Below the pieces are notes generated by a model. That model saw only the letters and a list, made by a program, of their open reading frames with translations. It was not told where the DNA came from and did not search any database. This document shows, in pieces, positions 50,762 to 61,629 of a stretch of 64,000 nt of DNA (its first letter is position 1; each line of letters starts with the position of its first letter). The position numbers and the translations under genes are program-made. Source of the stretch: Bacillus sp. DTU_2020_1000418_1_SI_GHA_SEK_038 (GTDB taxonomy: Bacteria > Bacillota > Bacilli > Bacillales > Cytobacillaceae); the NCBI RefSeq assembly GCF_032341175.1, contig NZ_CP135435.1:3844001-3908000 (forward strand), in the 5' to 3' direction.

Positions 50762-51349
50762 TTACAACAGCCCTTTCGTAGATGGCACTCCTTTAATGTT
50801 AGGGTCAATCGTTGTCGCCTCATGTAAAGCACGTCCTAATGCTTTAAAAATCGCTTCAATTATATGATGTGTATTTTGACCATAGTGAACAATCACATGC
50901 AGGTTCATTCTGGCTTCAAGGGCAAGCTTCCATAGGAACTCATGCACAAGTTCTGTATCAAATGTGCCTACTTTTTGGCTTGGAAACTCTGCTCTCATTT
51001 CTAAGTGAGGACGATTGCTTAGATCAATGACAACCTGCGCCAGCGCCTCATCCATCGGTACAAACGCATTTCCATAGCGTTTAATTCCTTTTTTGTCGCC
51101 AAGAGCTTCCCTAAATACTTGTCCAAGGCAAATACCGATGTCCTCCGTTGTATGGTGATCATCCACTTCAGTATCACCTTTTGCATCGACTGTTAAATCA
51201 AATTGCCCATGCTTTGAAAAAAGGTCAAGCATATGCGTCAAAAACGGTACTCCCGTTTCCAGCTTGCTCTCCCCTTGTCCATCAATATTTAAAGACAAAT
51301 AAATTTCTGTTTCATTCGTTTTCCTTTTAACCTCTGAAGATCTTGTCAT
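50762..51349 (-). CDS. hisB: Imidazoleglycerol-phosphate dehydratase
   Basis: A 195-residue dehydratase with the manganese motifs DHHTTEDIGICLG and NTHHIIEAIFKALGRALHEA. It is the single-domain Gram-positive type without the phosphatase. The start MTRSSEVKRKTNETEIYLS at 51349 follows AGGAGGAG. A 173-base spacer, long for this operon, separates it from hisD upstream. Confidence 0.96.
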   Translation of the reverse strand: MTRSSEVKRKTNETEIYLSLNIDGQGESKLETGVPFLTHMLDLFSKHGQFDLTVDAKGDTEVDDHHTTEDIGICLGQVFREALGDKKGIKRYGNAFVPMDEALAQVVIDLSNRPHLEMRAEFPSQKVGTFDTELVHEFLWKLALEARMNLHVIVHYGQNTHHIIEAIFKALGRALHEATTIDPNIKGVPSTKGLL

Positions 51350-51522
51350 GTTCTCTCCTCCTGGGACATAGGGACGATTCTGGTATCCCACTTTGTTTTC
51401 GGTGCGTTTCGTCAGGGATATGAGGAGGGTTCTCCTGTCCCGAATTGTGATAAAACCTGGGACAAGGGACCTGCCCCGTGTCTTTCTGAAAAATCCGAGA
51501 CAAGGACGTCCCTCCTTGACCT
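51350..51522. repeat. Repeat-like spacer inside the his operon
   Basis: The gap between hisD and hisB holds several GGGAC/GTCCC-type pairs (for example GGGACAAGGGACCTGCCCC and GGACGTCCC) that can fold into hairpins. It resembles small GGGAC-rich elements that I remember from Bacillus intergenic DNA. Confidence 0.5.
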
Positions 51523-52800
51523 TTACTTCTTCAATCTTATGTCAATTGCCCGCGCATGGGCTTCTAATCCTTCAAGCCGTGCAAATGCCGAGATTTTCTC
51601 TCCATTTTCTTTTAGGGCTTTTTCACTGTAATAAACGATACTGGATTTTTTTTGAAAATCCTCCACATTAAGCGGACTCGAAAAACGGGCAGTGCCGTTC
51701 GTTGGCAATACATGATTCGGTCCAGCAAAATAGTCTCCGACTGGTTCGGGACTAAAGCGTCCGAGAAAAATCGCTCCAGCATGTCTGATTTTTCCTAGAA
51801 GCTCCAGCGGATTTTCAGTTACAATTTCTAAATGCTCGGGAGCAAGGCTATTAATGGTTTCAACCGCTTCTTCCATTGTATCTGTCACATAAATCGCTCC
51901 GAAATTTTCAATGGATTGTGCGGCGATTTCCTGACGGGGAAGTGAAGCCAATTGCTTCTCCACCTGTGCTGAAACAGCCTTTGCCAATCTCTCTGATGGA
52001 GTGACGAGGACACTGCAGGAAAAAGCATCATGCTCGGCCTGAGACAATAAGTCCGCAGCCATTTCATCTGGTCTTGCCGTATAATCCGCCAAAATCGCAA
52101 TTTCACTTGGCCCAGCGATCATATCAATATCGACATCCCCAAACACTTCACGTTTTGCCAAAGCAACAAATATGTTTCCTGGGCCCGTGATTTTATCAAC
52201 AGGGGCAATCGTTTCCGTTCCATAAGCCAATGCCGCAATGGCTTGGGCACCGCCTACTTTATAAATTTCCTCCGCTCCTGCCTCCTGTGCGGCTACTAGG
52301 ACGGCTGGTGGAAGCTTCCCTGTTTTTTTATCAGGGGGAGAAGTGATGACTATTCGTTTGACCCCTGCAACCTTGGCAGGCAGCACATTCATGAGCACGG
52401 AGGATGGGTAGGCAGCTGTTCCGCCTGGCACATATAGGCCGACTGAATCCAGCGGAGTTACCTTTTGCCCAAGAATCGTGCCATTTTCATCTGTTGTCAT
52501 CCATGACGGGCGCAGCTGTTTTTCGTGGAAGGAGCGAATATTGGCTGCTGCCTCTCTAATAATGGCCAGAACCTCATCATCGACTTCCTCATAAGCTTCC
52601 CTTTTTTCATCGTCCGTAACAGCAAAATTAGATAAGGTGATCCCATCGAATTTTTCCGTGAAGGCTGATAATGCTGCATCCCCATCTGCTCGAACCTGCT
52701 CAATAATTCCCTTCACAATCGCCCGCTGTTCTTCTGTTCCGCTATCGACAGATCTTTTAATGGACTGGGAGGCCCCATCATTTATTTTCAAAATCCGCAT
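51523..52800 (-). CDS. hisD: Histidinol dehydrogenase
   Basis: A 425-residue zinc- and NAD-dependent enzyme performing the last two steps of histidine synthesis. Signature sequences are [63 protein letters not shown] and [10 protein letters not shown]. The ATG at 52800 is eight bases after AAGGAG; the GTG at 52809 would be too close. A repeat element lies between it and hisG. Confidence 0.97.
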   Translation of the reverse strand: MRILKINDGASQSIKRSVDSGTEEQRAIVKGIIEQVRADGDAALSAFTEKFDGITLSNFAVTDDEKREAYEEVDDEVLAIIREAAANIRSFHEKQLRPSWMTTDENGTILGQKVTPLDSVGLYVPGGTAAYPSSVLMNVLPAKVAGVKRIVITSPPDKKTGKLPPAVLVAAQEAGAEEIYKVGGAQAIAALAYGTETIAPVDKITGPGNIFVALAKREVFGDVDIDMIAGPSEIAILADYTARPDEMAADLLSQAEHDAFSCSVLVTPSERLAKAVSAQVEKQLASLPRQEIAAQSIENFGAIYVTDTMEEAVETINSLAPEHLEIVTENPLELLGKIRHAGAIFLGRFSPEPVGDYFAGPNHVLPTNGTARFSSPLNVEDFQKKSSIVYYSEKALKENGEKISAFARLEGLEAHARAIDIRLKK

Positions 52801-52817
52801 TCTTTTCACTCCTTCTT

Positions 52818-52999
52818 AGAAAAGTGGAAGCGCCTTCGGAACAATCAAAGTACAAATGTTCCTGCGAAGACTAATCGCAGAAGCTTTCCTTTGTGTTCAG
52901 CCCCGACAAGCACAAGACGAGCCTATCGGAAAGGTTGATCTTTACCTTTCAGATAGGGTTGGCTTGTGACCTCGAGGGGCTAGGCGCTGAAACTAGACA
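52818..52999 (+). repeat. Interspersed structured repeat, copy 3 (inside the his operon)
   Basis: A 182-bp version of the element at 30083, starting AGAAAAGTGGAAGCGCCTTC and ending AGGCGCTGAAACTAGACA. It ends exactly one base before the hisG stop codon (53000-53002) and nearly fills the hisG-hisD gap. Internal GACAAGC/GCTTGT and CTATC/GATAG-type pairs are present. Confidence 0.85.
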
Positions 53000-53647
53000 T
53001 TAGGGGGCATCAAAGCTCTGCAATCTTTTCACTTCACTTAAGCGTTCGACAAGCTCACTGATCCGTTCATCCTTCATTCGGAAGCTTGCTGGATTAACGA
53101 TTAATCTCGAGGTGATATCGACCATCCGCTCATATTCAATCAAGCCGTTTTCCTTTAACGTTCTCCCTGTGGAAACAATATCAACAATCCGGTCTGCCAA
53201 GCCAATTAGTGGCGCGAGCTCAATTGAACCGTTAAGTTTAATAATCTCAACCTGCTCCCCTTGCTCACGGAAATAAGCCGCCGCTGCATTCGGGTATTTC
53301 GTTGCCACCTTAGGAGCTACATTATTCATTTTCGCATTAGGCAAGCCTGCGACAGCGAGGTAGCACGCACTAATTTTTAAATCAAGGAGTTCGTAGACAT
53401 CACGCTCTTCCTCAAGCATGACATCCTTACCTGCAATCCCAAGGTCTGCAACACCATGCTCCACATAGGTAGGGACATCCATAGGCTTTGCTAAAATAAA
53501 CCGAAAGCTTTCTTCCGGCACATCAATAATCAGTTTTCTTGAATCATCAAACTCCGGAGGGAGACGAAATCCAGCTTGGCGGAGCAGTTCAACCGCATCT
53601 TCAAAAATTCTCCCCTTTGGCATCGCAATGGTTAAAATTTCTTTCAT
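53000..53647 (-). CDS. hisG: ATP phosphoribosyltransferase, catalytic subunit (short form)
   Basis: A 215-residue short-form HisG, first enzyme of histidine synthesis. It starts [20 protein letters not shown] and carries the PRPP-binding [16 protein letters not shown]. Short HisG lacks the C-terminal regulatory domain and needs HisZ, which is encoded directly upstream with a four-base overlap. A repeat element begins right at its stop codon. Confidence 0.97.
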   Translation of the reverse strand: MKEILTIAMPKGRIFEDAVELLRQAGFRLPPEFDDSRKLIIDVPEESFRFILAKPMDVPTYVEHGVADLGIAGKDVMLEEERDVYELLDLKISACYLAVAGLPNAKMNNVAPKVATKYPNAAAAYFREQGEQVEIIKLNGSIELAPLIGLADRIVDIVSTGRTLKENGLIEYERMVDITSRLIVNPASFRMKDERISELVERLSEVKRLQSFDAP

Positions 53648-54828
53648 ATCCCTGTCTCCCTCCCCGCTTTGCCGACTAAAAAGGTGATGTCTTCATATTG
53701 ATTCGTACATTGATCAATATCCTTCACCCCATTGATATCTTGTAAAACCACTCTCTTACCAACGCTACGCTGCTCCTTAGCAACCTGATACGCTTCCTTT
53801 CGCCTTTCCGGGCTAAATAAAATACAGGAAGCTTGTGATCCCACTTCTTCGTCCTTAAGGGCCTCAAGCAGGCGATCAATTCGAATGGCAAAGCCAGTGG
53901 CTCCAGTTTCTTTCCCGAATTTTTGCAGTAACTGATCATAACGGCCGCCACTAGCAATTGGAAAACCAACATTCCCCGCATAGACCTCGAAAAGAATCCC
54001 TGTATAATAGCTCATATGGCTGACGAGCGTTAAGTCAAACTTCACTTTTTCATCAAGCCCATAATCACCCATCATTTCAAATAACTGCTGGAGCTGCAGG
54101 ACGTCCTCTCTGCCTAAGTCATTCTCAAGCAGGTTAAATGCCATTTCAATCACTTCTGCTCCGCCTCTGAGCTTTAGAAAATCTAGCAGCCGCTGTTTAT
54201 CAATCGAAGAGAGACCAAGCCCCTTTACATGCTCCCGGTAGCCGACATAGTTTTTCTCATATAAGAATCTCGTCAACGCATCGGCTCTTTCCTCTGTTCC
54301 TAAAATTTGCAGAAATAGAGTGCGGGCAAATCCGATATGGCCAACAGAAAGCTGAAAATCTTCTAGCCCTGCTTCCTGTAAGGAACTAATAATTAATGCG
54401 ATCCCTTCAGCATCCGCACTAATCGTGTAATCGCCAATGCATTCCACTCCAATTTGTTCGAATTCCGCCGGCCGGCCGCCCTCTCTTTGCTGGGCGCGAA
54501 ACACATTGGCTGTGTAAGCAAGGCGGATGGGCAAATCATTTTTTAATAAACGCGAAGCGGCAACCCGGGCAATCGGGGCTGTCATATCTGGACGAAGGAC
54601 AAGTGTGTGCCCTTCTTGATCGAGCAGTTTAAATAATTGCTGATCCAATATCGCTGAAGCCGATCCTACCGTTTCATAGTATTCTAGTGTTGGAGTTTCA
54701 ATAAACTGGTAGCCCCAGCGCTCCATTTCCTCTTCAATCGAAGCCCTTACCTTCCGCTTTCGATTAAACAAATCTGGCAGTGTATCTCTCATCCCTAAGG
54801 GTTTTTCAAACATAAACAAGCGGCTCAA
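53644..54828 (-). CDS. hisZ: ATP phosphoribosyltransferase regulatory subunit HisZ
   Basis: A 394-residue paralogue of histidyl-tRNA synthetase lacking the anticodon-binding domain's usual function. The class II motifs appear as [28 protein letters not shown] and [20 protein letters not shown]. It forms the hetero-octameric enzyme with short HisG. It is the first gene of the his operon. Confidence 0.95.
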   Translation of the reverse strand: MSRLFMFEKPLGMRDTLPDLFNRKRKVRASIEEEMERWGYQFIETPTLEYYETVGSASAILDQQLFKLLDQEGHTLVLRPDMTAPIARVAASRLLKNDLPIRLAYTANVFRAQQREGGRPAEFEQIGVECIGDYTISADAEGIALIISSLQEAGLEDFQLSVGHIGFARTLFLQILGTEERADALTRFLYEKNYVGYREHVKGLGLSSIDKQRLLDFLKLRGGAEVIEMAFNLLENDLGREDVLQLQQLFEMMGDYGLDEKVKFDLTLVSHMSYYTGILFEVYAGNVGFPIASGGRYDQLLQKFGKETGATGFAIRIDRLLEALKDEEVGSQASCILFSPERRKEAYQVAKEQRSVGKRVVLQDINGVKDIDQCTNQYEDITFLVGKAGRETGI

Positions 54829-54848
54829 ATCCGTTCACCTCATACTTT

Positions 54849-55040
54849 ATGTAAAATTTCGAGTTTCATTTTGTTTTTGTGATCCTTATTTCGGGTTTAA
54901 GGACATGCTTTCATGCTTTGAGTTGTTTTGTGTCCTATAAAATGGGTTTAAAGGACATGCTTTCATGCTTTCGGTTGTTTTGTGTCCTATAAAATGGGTT
55001 TAAAGGACATGCTTTCATACTTTCCGGTGTTTTGTGTCCT
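54849..55040. repeat. Tandem array: three 52-bp units upstream of hisZ
   Basis: GGACATGCTTTCATGCTTTG-type units start at 54901, 54953 and 55005, exactly 52 bases apart. Each has GGACA and TGTCC arms that can form a hairpin. The array lies in the leader/promoter region of the his operon. I see no T-box or other riboswitch in the 54829-55250 gap. Confidence 0.9.
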
Positions 55041-55201
55041 TTAAATAAAAATATCTTTGCTTACTCAGGCTTCTTACCTTCAAATAGTTAAATTCACAGA
55101 ATCCTTTAGTTCGCTAATATGGTAGTAAAGTAAAGTTGTGTTTTATTTTAACCCTCTTTTACATATCCGTCAACAAATAATTCTGAAAATATTTGAAGCA
55201 T

Positions 55202-55243
55202 AAAATAAATAAAGCCCTGTTAGCTTTACACTAACCAGAGCTT
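55202..55243 (-). terminator. Terminator after the acetyltransferase gene
   Basis: On the minus strand AAGCTCTGGTTAG pairs with CTAACAGGGCTT and is followed by T-rich sequence. Confidence 0.75.
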
Positions 55244-55250
55244 CTATGTA

Positions 55251-55787
55251 TTATTCTTTTTTCATTCCATAAATCGGATCCTCGGCCCAGCGCTCAGCTA
55301 ATTCTTCTTTTGAATAAATAACACGCATTGGATTTCCGCCGACAAAGGTGCCTGCTGGAACATCTTTATGAACGAGCGTACCTGCAGACACGATGGCTCC
55401 ATCGCCTATCGTTACACCAGGCAGGATCGTGGAATTGGCGCCGATCATCACTTCACTTCCAATTTCCACCGGACCCAGCCTATACTCTTTAATCAAATAT
55501 TCGTGTGCGAGAATCGTTGTGTTGTAGCCGATAACCGTATTCCGGCCGACACTGATTTTTTCGGGGAACATAACGTCAAGCATCACCATGAGGGCAAATG
55601 ACGTCTGTTCGCCAACCTTCATTTTCAGAAAGGTGCGATAAAGCCAATTTTTCATCCCTAAGAAGGGGGTGTATCGGGCTAGCTGGATGACAGCGAAGTT
55701 TTTTACTACCTTCCAGAACGGAACGGTTTTATACACATGCCAAAGGGAATTGCCTCCCTCTACTGGAAAACGTTCCGTTCTCCTCAT
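55251..55787 (-). CDS. Left-handed beta-helix acetyltransferase (YvoF-like)
   Basis: A 178-residue hexapeptide-repeat acyltransferase ([40 protein letters not shown], then [20 protein letters not shown]). It should transfer an acetyl group from acetyl-CoA to a sugar or envelope component. The stop and start overlap ppaX by four bases. B. subtilis yvoF has the same place in hprK-lgt-yvoD-ppaX-yvoF. The substrate is unknown. Confidence 0.9.
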   Translation of the reverse strand: MRRTERFPVEGGNSLWHVYKTVPFWKVVKNFAVIQLARYTPFLGMKNWLYRTFLKMKVGEQTSFALMVMLDVMFPEKISVGRNTVIGYNTTILAHEYLIKEYRLGPVEIGSEVMIGANSTILPGVTIGDGAIVSAGTLVHKDVPAGTFVGGNPMRVIYSKEELAERWAEDPIYGMKKE

Positions 55788-56437
55788 CCTTTATCAGCCT
55801 TCAAAATATCGAGCAAATCAGCCATATGATCAATTATATAATCTGGATCAAATCCTTCTAAAAACTGTTTTCCTTTTAAACTCCACGCAACGGCAACCGT
55901 TTGGGTGCCCGCATTTTTCCCTCCTAAAATATCATGGGAATTATCGCCAACCATCATCGCTTCTTCTGGTTTTGCTTGGAGCTGCTCTAATGCTTTTAAA
56001 ATCGGCTCCGGATCAGGCTTTGGATTTTGAACATGATCTAAAGCAACGACCACATCGAAAAATTGATCGAGCTTAGTTAGAGCAAGGCCCATTTTTACTG
56101 TTATCATACCCTTCGTTGTGACAATCCCGATTTTGTAGCCTGATTCCTTTAAAGTGCGAATCGTTTCAAAGACGCCTGGAAATTCCTTTACGTGCAGGTC
56201 ATGATTCGTGATATTGAATTCTTTGTAGGCTTCAATCATTTCCTCCACTTTTTCAGGATTAATCGATTCAAATGTTTCCCTTAGTGTAGGTCCCATAAAA
56301 GGCAAAACATCCTCCCGTGTATACCGATCCGGATAATAACTTCCTAACACATGCAAAAAAGAGGTAATGATTAGTTCATTCGTATCGATTAATGTTCCAT
56401 CTAAATCAAATAAGATTGTATTAACTTGTGTGCTCAT
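55784..56437 (-). CDS. ppaX: Pyrophosphatase PpaX
   Basis: A 217-residue HAD-family phosphatase with motif [16 protein letters not shown], motif II IVTTKGM, motif III lysine (KPDPEPI), and motif [14 protein letters not shown]. PpaX hydrolyses the pyrophosphate released when HprK removes phosphate from Ser46-P-HPr, which fits its place near hprK. The start at 56437 follows AAAGGAAA and overlaps the end of yvoD. Confidence 0.95.
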   Translation of the reverse strand: MSTQVNTILFDLDGTLIDTNELIITSFLHVLGSYYPDRYTREDVLPFMGPTLRETFESINPEKVEEMIEAYKEFNITNHDLHVKEFPGVFETIRTLKESGYKIGIVTTKGMITVKMGLALTKLDQFFDVVVALDHVQNPKPDPEPILKALEQLQAKPEEAMMVGDNSHDILGGKNAGTQTVAVAWSLKGKQFLEGFDPDYIIDHMADLLDILKADKG

Positions 56438-57374
56438 ATGCGGTTTCCTTTCTTTTATCCAAATCAATTCGGTTCCAGATGAATGAAACAATTAATGTTA
56501 ATAAAATAGCAACTCCTAATCGGATGAGCAGAAGTGGAAGCACTGGTATTCCTAATGGGACAAATATTAACGTATCTTCCACAACAGCATGACAAGCAAC
56601 CAGGAAGATAAAGGCAATCGTAACATCCTTTTTGCTGACCCCATCCTCTTTTACCGCCTGAATCATGACTCCCGCTCCGAAGGCTAAACCGATTAATAAT
56701 CCAGCCGCTAGCGTGGTTGAGGTATTTTCTTTCATCCCCAGCGCTTTCGTGACAGGTGCCATCCATTTTGAAAAAACAGCCAGCCAGTTTAAATCCTTTA
56801 AAAATTGAATGACGACCATGAGCGGAATGACGATGATCGCCAGCTGCAATACGCCAAGTCCCGCCTTTTGCAGCGCATCAAGCAGAATGGATGCCCAGCC
56901 GGAAAGCTCCTCTTCCTTTGGCGGAATAATCCCATATTTCGCTATTTCTGAGCCGCCATGCCAAACCAAATTGATAACAATGGCCGAGATCAGCGCTAAT
57001 CCAAGTCTAACAGCCACAATGACCCAGAGCTTCACACCCACTTTGACAGCGACACTGGACTCAATCAGCAGGTTATGCGAAAAGGAAAGCATAACAGCAA
57101 TAATAAACACTTCCTTGACTGTTAATTCCAAAGTTAAAATGGCTCCGATTCCAGCGTAGAGATTCAGAATATTCCCCAAGACGATAGGAATCGCTGCATC
57201 ACCTGACAAGCCGATGAGATTCATCAGAGGCGTGATCAGCTTGATGATCCATGGCAAGACAGGCGTATGCTGCAGAATGGCGACAATTAATGTGACGGGA
57301 AAGATGACTTTACCCAACGTCCAAGTTGTCTTAAAGCCAACCTTTATCCCCTTTTTGGACGATTCAAGCAACAT
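56421..57374 (-). CDS. Nucleoside recognition domain (Gate) membrane protein (YvoD-like)
   Basis: A 317-residue membrane protein with about eight helices. It has the Gate/nucleoside-recognition pattern ([57 protein letters not shown]). The function of this family in B. subtilis is unknown; related Gate proteins (SpoVM/SpmA types) handle spore core solutes. It overlaps ppaX by 17 bases. The start at 57374 follows GGGAGAAG. Confidence 0.88.
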   Translation of the reverse strand: MLLESSKKGIKVGFKTTWTLGKVIFPVTLIVAILQHTPVLPWIIKLITPLMNLIGLSGDAAIPIVLGNILNLYAGIGAILTLELTVKEVFIIAVMLSFSHNLLIESSVAVKVGVKLWVIVAVRLGLALISAIVINLVWHGGSEIAKYGIIPPKEEELSGWASILLDALQKAGLGVLQLAIIVIPLMVVIQFLKDLNWLAVFSKWMAPVTKALGMKENTSTTLAAGLLIGLAFGAGVMIQAVKEDGVSKKDVTIAFIFLVACHAVVEDTLIFVPLGIPVLPLLLIRLGVAILLTLIVSFIWNRIDLDKRKETAYEHTS

Positions 57375-57508
57375 TTCTCTTCTCCCTTTTTGTTTATGGT
57401 TAATAAATTGGTCACTTTTCAACTTTATCTATTCGTTCTCGAAAATATCGGTAACTTTTCCGTTTTATCGGCCAGTTCCGCTTCTCCAAAAATCATAAAA
57501 CGTTAATA

Positions 57509-58327
57509 CTATGCACCATTATCTAAATAACGCACGTTCGCATAACCCTTCATCCGTCTTAATACTAGCAAAATAACAGCACCCACGATAAGGACAATTG
57601 ATATGCTTTGTGCCACTCTCAACTGCTCAGTAAGCATTAAACTGTCTGTCCGCAGGCCCTCGACAAAAAAGCGGCCGATTGAATACCAGATAACATAACT
57701 GAGGAAAAGCTCGCCGCGGCGCAGGTTGACTCTTCTTAATAATAAGAGAATAGCAAATCCGGCAAAGTTCCAAAGTGATTCATATAAAAAAGTAGGATGA
57801 TAGTAAGTTCCATTAATATACATTTGATTAATAATGAATTCCGGCAAATACAAGCCTTCAAGGAAAGAACGGGTAACTTCTCCGCCATGGGCTTCCTGGT
57901 TCATAAAGTTCCCCCATCTGCCAATAGCCTGCCCTAATATAATACTAGGAGCTGCAATATCCGTGAGCTTCCAAAATGACACGTTCCGCTTTTTAGCAAA
58001 TACGTATGCTGTGATTACAGCTCCAATCAAGGCCCCGTGAATGGCGATGCCGCCTTCCCAGATTTTGATAATATCGCCTGGGTTTTGACTATAATAGCCC
58101 CATTGAAAAATAACATAGTAGATTCGCGCCGATATAATCGCAATCGGAATGGCCCAGAGCATTAAATCGGCAAATAGATCCTTCTGCAATCCCCTTCTCT
58201 CTGCTTCCCTCATTACTAGTAACAGGGCTAAGGCAATGCCGACACCGATAATAATCCCGTACCAACGAATTTCAATCGGCCCTAGAGAAATGGCAATCGG
58301 GTTAAGTGGCTGTATCATTGATTCCAT
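57509..58327 (-). CDS. lgt: Prolipoprotein diacylglyceryl transferase
   Basis: A 272-residue membrane enzyme that attaches diacylglycerol from phosphatidylglycerol to the lipobox cysteine. Seven helices are visible, with [15 protein letters not shown], the signature [14 protein letters not shown], and [13 protein letters not shown]. The start [14 protein letters not shown] at 58327 is eight bases after AAAGGAG. The lipoprotein encoded at 1262 would be one of its substrates. Confidence 0.97.
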   Translation of the reverse strand: MESMIQPLNPIAISLGPIEIRWYGIIIGVGIALALLLVMREAERRGLQKDLFADLMLWAIPIAIISARIYYVIFQWGYYSQNPGDIIKIWEGGIAIHGALIGAVITAYVFAKKRNVSFWKLTDIAAPSIILGQAIGRWGNFMNQEAHGGEVTRSFLEGLYLPEFIINQMYINGTYYHPTFLYESLWNFAGFAILLLLRRVNLRRGELFLSYVIWYSIGRFFVEGLRTDSLMLTEQLRVAQSISIVLIVGAVILLVLRRMKGYANVRYLDNGA

Positions 58328-58538
58328 AGTCATTGCTCCTTTAACTGTTCTTTTTTTGTTAAAACTAAATCATAATAAGTGCGGGAATCCTTTAGGTTTC
58401 ATTCTTTACAATAATGTTCATCCAAAAAAACTGTACACGAAGGGTGTCTGATACCTAGCCAATATGTCCACCACTAAAATACAAATTCATCAAAAATGTC
58501 CACGAACGGTGCCTGGCACCAGTACTAGGGCACAAGTA
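58328..58538. repeat. Spacer with GGTGCCTGGCACC-type palindrome
   Basis: Two related pieces, CACGAAGGGTGTCTGATACC (from 58436) and CACGAACGGTGCCTGGCACC (from 58500), the second almost a perfect palindrome. I remember this motif as a frequent element in Bacillus intergenic DNA. It lies between lgt and hprK. Confidence 0.6.
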
Positions 58539-59465
58539 CTATTCTTTGCTGTCATCCATAACATCTGCGAGGCGGTTTGTGAATTGCTCTGCGGCATTGA
58601 CGCCCATACGTTTCATGCGGTAGTTCATCGCTGCCACTTCAATAATTACTGCCAGGTTCCTCCCGGGGCGAACTGGAATGGTGAGCTTAGGAACATCCAA
58701 ATCAATAATTTTCATTTTATCTTCATCCAGTCCTAGACGTTCATATTGCTTTTTCGGATTCCAAATTTCTAGATCCATGACAATAGAAATGCGTTTATTG
58801 CTTAGAACAGCTCCCGCTCCAAACAGCGTCATCACATTAATAATCCCAAGACCGCGAATTTCCAGTAAATGCTCGATTAATTCTGGCGAAGTGCCAACAA
58901 GCGTATACTCATCCTCCTGTCGAATTTCCACACAATCATCAGCTACTAACCGATGTCCACGTTTTACAAGTTCTAAGGCCGTTTCGCTTTTTCCGACCCC
59001 GCTTTTCCCCGTAATAAGTACTCCAACCCCGTACACATCGACAAGTACGCCATGGACGGCCGTTGTCGGAGCTAGCTTACTTTCAAGATAATTCGTTAGC
59101 AAACTAGAAAATCTCGTTGTTTTTTGGGTCGTTCTTAAGAGAGGGACTGATTCGCGCTTCGAAGCAACAATTAACTCTTCAGGAACCTCAAGGCCTCTCG
59201 AGATGATAATTCCGGGTGTAATATCAGTGCAAAGCCTTTCAAAGCGAAGCTGACGCTCGATCACTCTTAATTTTTCAGTAAACGTGAGCTCTGTTTTTCC
59301 AATCAATTGTATTCTATCTGCAGGATAGAAATCGAAATATCCCGCTACTTCAATACCAGGCCTGGAAATATCGCTCGTAGTAATCGGCCGGTTGATCCCC
59401 TCTTCCCCGCTAATTAACTCAAGGCCAAATTTATCTACAACGTCTTTAGTACAGACCTTTGCCAT
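58539..59465 (-). CDS. hprK: HPr kinase/phosphorylase
   Basis: A 308-residue bifunctional enzyme that phosphorylates and dephosphorylates Ser46 of HPr and Crh. The Walker A loop is [14 protein letters not shown] and the signature [19 protein letters not shown] follows, ending with [19 protein letters not shown]. The ATG at 59465 is eight bases after AGGAGG and matches the B. subtilis start MAKVRTKD. It is the central sensor of carbon catabolite repression; its target crh is at 31 kb. Confidence 0.97.
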   Translation of the reverse strand: MAKVCTKDVVDKFGLELISGEEGINRPITTSDISRPGIEVAGYFDFYPADRIQLIGKTELTFTEKLRVIERQLRFERLCTDITPGIIISRGLEVPEELIVASKRESVPLLRTTQKTTRFSSLLTNYLESKLAPTTAVHGVLVDVYGVGVLITGKSGVGKSETALELVKRGHRLVADDCVEIRQEDEYTLVGTSPELIEHLLEIRGLGIINVMTLFGAGAVLSNKRISIVMDLEIWNPKKQYERLGLDEDKMKIIDLDVPKLTIPVRPGRNLAVIIEVAAMNYRMKRMGVNAAEQFTNRLADVMDDSKE

Positions 59466-59983
59466 TCCCATTACCTCCTATTGAAAAGGGTGGAGCTTCA
59501 AAGCATGTAACCCCCATTTCAACATAAAAATTAACTAGCCTACATCGTCTTATTCAAAAATTTAGATACTTATGGAGAGAAATTTTTAGCATATCATCTA
59601 TTTTAGCACTTTTTATTAAAGAACCAAATTCTTCAACCCCAATCACGAAAAAAAGTGAGGGTTCAAGCTCATTTTTCCATTTCAAAATAGACAGCATGAT
59701 ATAAATGATTTTATAATAAAATGAATATGATTAATGATAGATATTTTTATTTTCTATATAAACATTCATGTGCGGCTGCCCGCAACCCAGATTGTAAAAG
59801 TCGATGACTGCATTTCTCTGCGCTGGTGATTACTCTGTACATCAAGGCTTGTTCATTGAATCCAGCGGCAATTTAGTTTTTCACAAAAAAGATGAATGAA
59901 AGCGATTCTTGGTGGCAGCCTTCCTAGTATACACAGAATCAAGAATATTGAATGAGAATAAATGACATCAGAGGAGGACCCGA
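59466..59983. other. Intergenic region between divergent hprK and nagB
   Basis: About 520 bases with both promoters. TGAAAGCGATTC at 59897 resembles half of a CcpA cre site. The stretch 59770-59930 is less AT-rich and may be a decayed remnant. No gene or RNA was recognised. Confidence 0.45.
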
Positions 59984-60709
59984 ATGAAAATTATCAGAAC
60001 CGCCAACTATGAAGAAATGAGCAAGAAAGCTGCGGAAATCATGATTGACCGTATCCGAAATAATCCCGAAATCACACTTGGTCTTGCTACAGGCAGTACA
60101 CCTAAAGGGGTTTACCAAAAGCTGATCGAGGACCATGTGCAACACATGACTTCCTATAAAAAAATCACTACCGTTAATCTGGACGAATATGTAGGAATTG
60201 ATGAACATGATCCGAATAGCTACCATTATTTTATGAAAGAACAGCTTTTAGACCATATTGATATCCCGGCTTCCCAAACTCATCTTCCAAATGGGATGGC
60301 AGAGAATTTGCATGAAGAATGCTCAAAATATGAGGCGTTGATCGATTCCTTTGGAGGGATAGGATTGCAGCTGCTTGGCATCGGTGAAAATGGGCATATT
60401 GGTTTTAATGAGCCTGGTACGCCGTTCTCTAGCAAAACCCATATGATTAAGCTTGAGGAAGATACACGACGAGCCAATGCAAGATTTTTCAATTCTCTTG
60501 AGGAAGTTCCTACTCATGCCGTAACGATGGGGATTGCGACCATTATGGCTAGCAAGGAAATTATTCTGCTTGCTTCAGGAAAGTCGAAAGCCAATGCGAT
60601 TCACCAGCTAATAAACGGTGAGATTCACGAAAGCATTCCAGCTTCTGCACTTAAAAACCACCCGAATTTCACGATTATTGCGGATGACGAAGCACTAAAA
60701 CTAATTTAG
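59984..60709 (+). CDS. nagB: Glucosamine-6-phosphate deaminase
   Basis: A 241-residue enzyme converting glucosamine-6-phosphate to fructose-6-phosphate and ammonia. It has LGLATGSTPKGVYQKLI, VNLDEYVGIDEHDPNSYHYF and the active-site GENGHIGFNEPGTPFSSKTH. The ATG follows AGAGGAGGACC. It stands alone here, without nagA or a GntR repressor next to it, unlike the B. subtilis nagAB operon. A terminator follows. Confidence 0.97.
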   Translation: MKIIRTANYEEMSKKAAEIMIDRIRNNPEITLGLATGSTPKGVYQKLIEDHVQHMTSYKKITTVNLDEYVGIDEHDPNSYHYFMKEQLLDHIDIPASQTHLPNGMAENLHEECSKYEALIDSFGGIGLQLLGIGENGHIGFNEPGTPFSSKTHMIKLEEDTRRANARFFNSLEEVPTHAVTMGIATIMASKEIILLASGKSKANAIHQLINGEIHESIPASALKNHPNFTIIADDEALKLI

Positions 60710-60716
60710 AAATCAT

Positions 60717-60748
60717 AAAGAGATGGCATCATTAGCTGTCTCTTTTTT
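60717..60748 (+). terminator. Terminator after nagB
   Basis: AAAGAGATGGC with GCTGTCTCTTT stem, then a T run on the plus strand. Confidence 0.85.
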
Positions 60749-60863
60749 CGTTTTTTCCCGTACTCCCATGTCCTTTTCCATCCTTTATTCATATTATAAG
60801 GGTGGATAGCTTACTTTTTTCAGGATGCAGCTGATTCTAGAAAAAATTGAAAGGAGCAAGCAT

Positions 60864-61586
60864 ATGAAAATAATGCTGGATGCGGGCCATGGTTTTAATA
60901 CGGCCGGAAAACGCAGCCCGGATGGCATGAATGAGTATGAATTTACGAGAGCTGTTGCCAATTTTGCACGGCCCCTATTGGAAAACCATCAAAATACCAC
61001 TGTCTATTTTGCTCATTCAGACGAACGGGACGTCCCCCTGCAGGAGCGGACAAATAAAGCCAATAGTCTAAAAATCGATGTTTATGTGGCGATTCATGCA
61101 AATGCTTATGGATCTACCTGGAATGCAGCAAATGGGATTGAGACCTATGTTCATGTTGGAAAGCCAAAGGAAGCCTATGAACTCGCACAGAAAATCCAAA
61201 GGAATTTAGTGGTTGCTACAGGATTAACCAATCGCGGGGTCAAAACCGAAGATTTTCACGTTCTCAGGGAAACCAACATGACCGCTGTTTTAACGGAATG
61301 CGGTTTTATGACAAACCGTCATGAGGCTGCCTTAATGCGAACTGAAACTTACCAGAGAACCTGTGCCGAGGCAATCGTAAAGGCTCTCAAAGATCAATAC
61401 AGCCTTAAATCAAAAGCTAATAGCAGTACCAATAAGGCAAGTGCAAGTATAAAAACACCTCAACCATCATCGAAAAAAGGACTTTATAAAGTCCAGGTCG
61501 GTGCCTTCAAAGATAAGAAAAACGCAGAAAATCTAGCAGAGGCTTTAAAAAAGCTGGGATATTCACCTTTTGTTTATTTTGAATGA
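60864..61586 (+). CDS. N-acetylmuramoyl-L-alanine amidase with SPOR domain (CwlC-like)
   Basis: A 240-residue cell-wall hydrolase. The Amidase_3 domain (residues 1-175) has zinc ligands in LDAGHGFNTAGKRSPDGMNE and VAIHANAYG and the catalytic Glu in LTECGFMTNRHE. A serine-rich linker leads to a SPOR peptidoglycan-binding domain (GLYKVQVGAFKDKKNAENLA). No signal peptide is present, as in CwlC, the mother-cell amidase that releases the spore. The ATG at 60864 follows AAAGGAG. It is probably controlled by sigma-K, but I saw no clear promoter. Confidence 0.92.
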   Translation: MKIMLDAGHGFNTAGKRSPDGMNEYEFTRAVANFARPLLENHQNTTVYFAHSDERDVPLQERTNKANSLKIDVYVAIHANAYGSTWNAANGIETYVHVGKPKEAYELAQKIQRNLVVATGLTNRGVKTEDFHVLRETNMTAVLTECGFMTNRHEAALMRTETYQRTCAEAIVKALKDQYSLKSKANSSTNKASASIKTPQPSSKKGLYKVQVGAFKDKKNAENLAEALKKLGYSPFVYFE

Positions 61587-61588
61587 GG

Positions 61589-61629
61589 AAAAAGAGGCTG
61601 ACCCAATTAAATGGGCCAGCCTCTTTGTT
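61589..61629. terminator. Bidirectional terminator
   Basis: AAAGAGGCTGACCCA and TGGGCCAGCCTCTTT form a long stem with T-rich tails on both strands, between the convergent amidase and yvlD genes. Confidence 0.9.

Noticed and set aside
54829..55250. His T-box riboswitch upstream of hisZ
   Set aside because: No T-box sequence, specifier loop or antiterminator was visible; the space is filled by the 52-bp array.
59895..59912. CcpA cre site upstream of nagB
   Set aside because: Only the left half (TGAAAGCG) fits; the right half does not match the palindrome.
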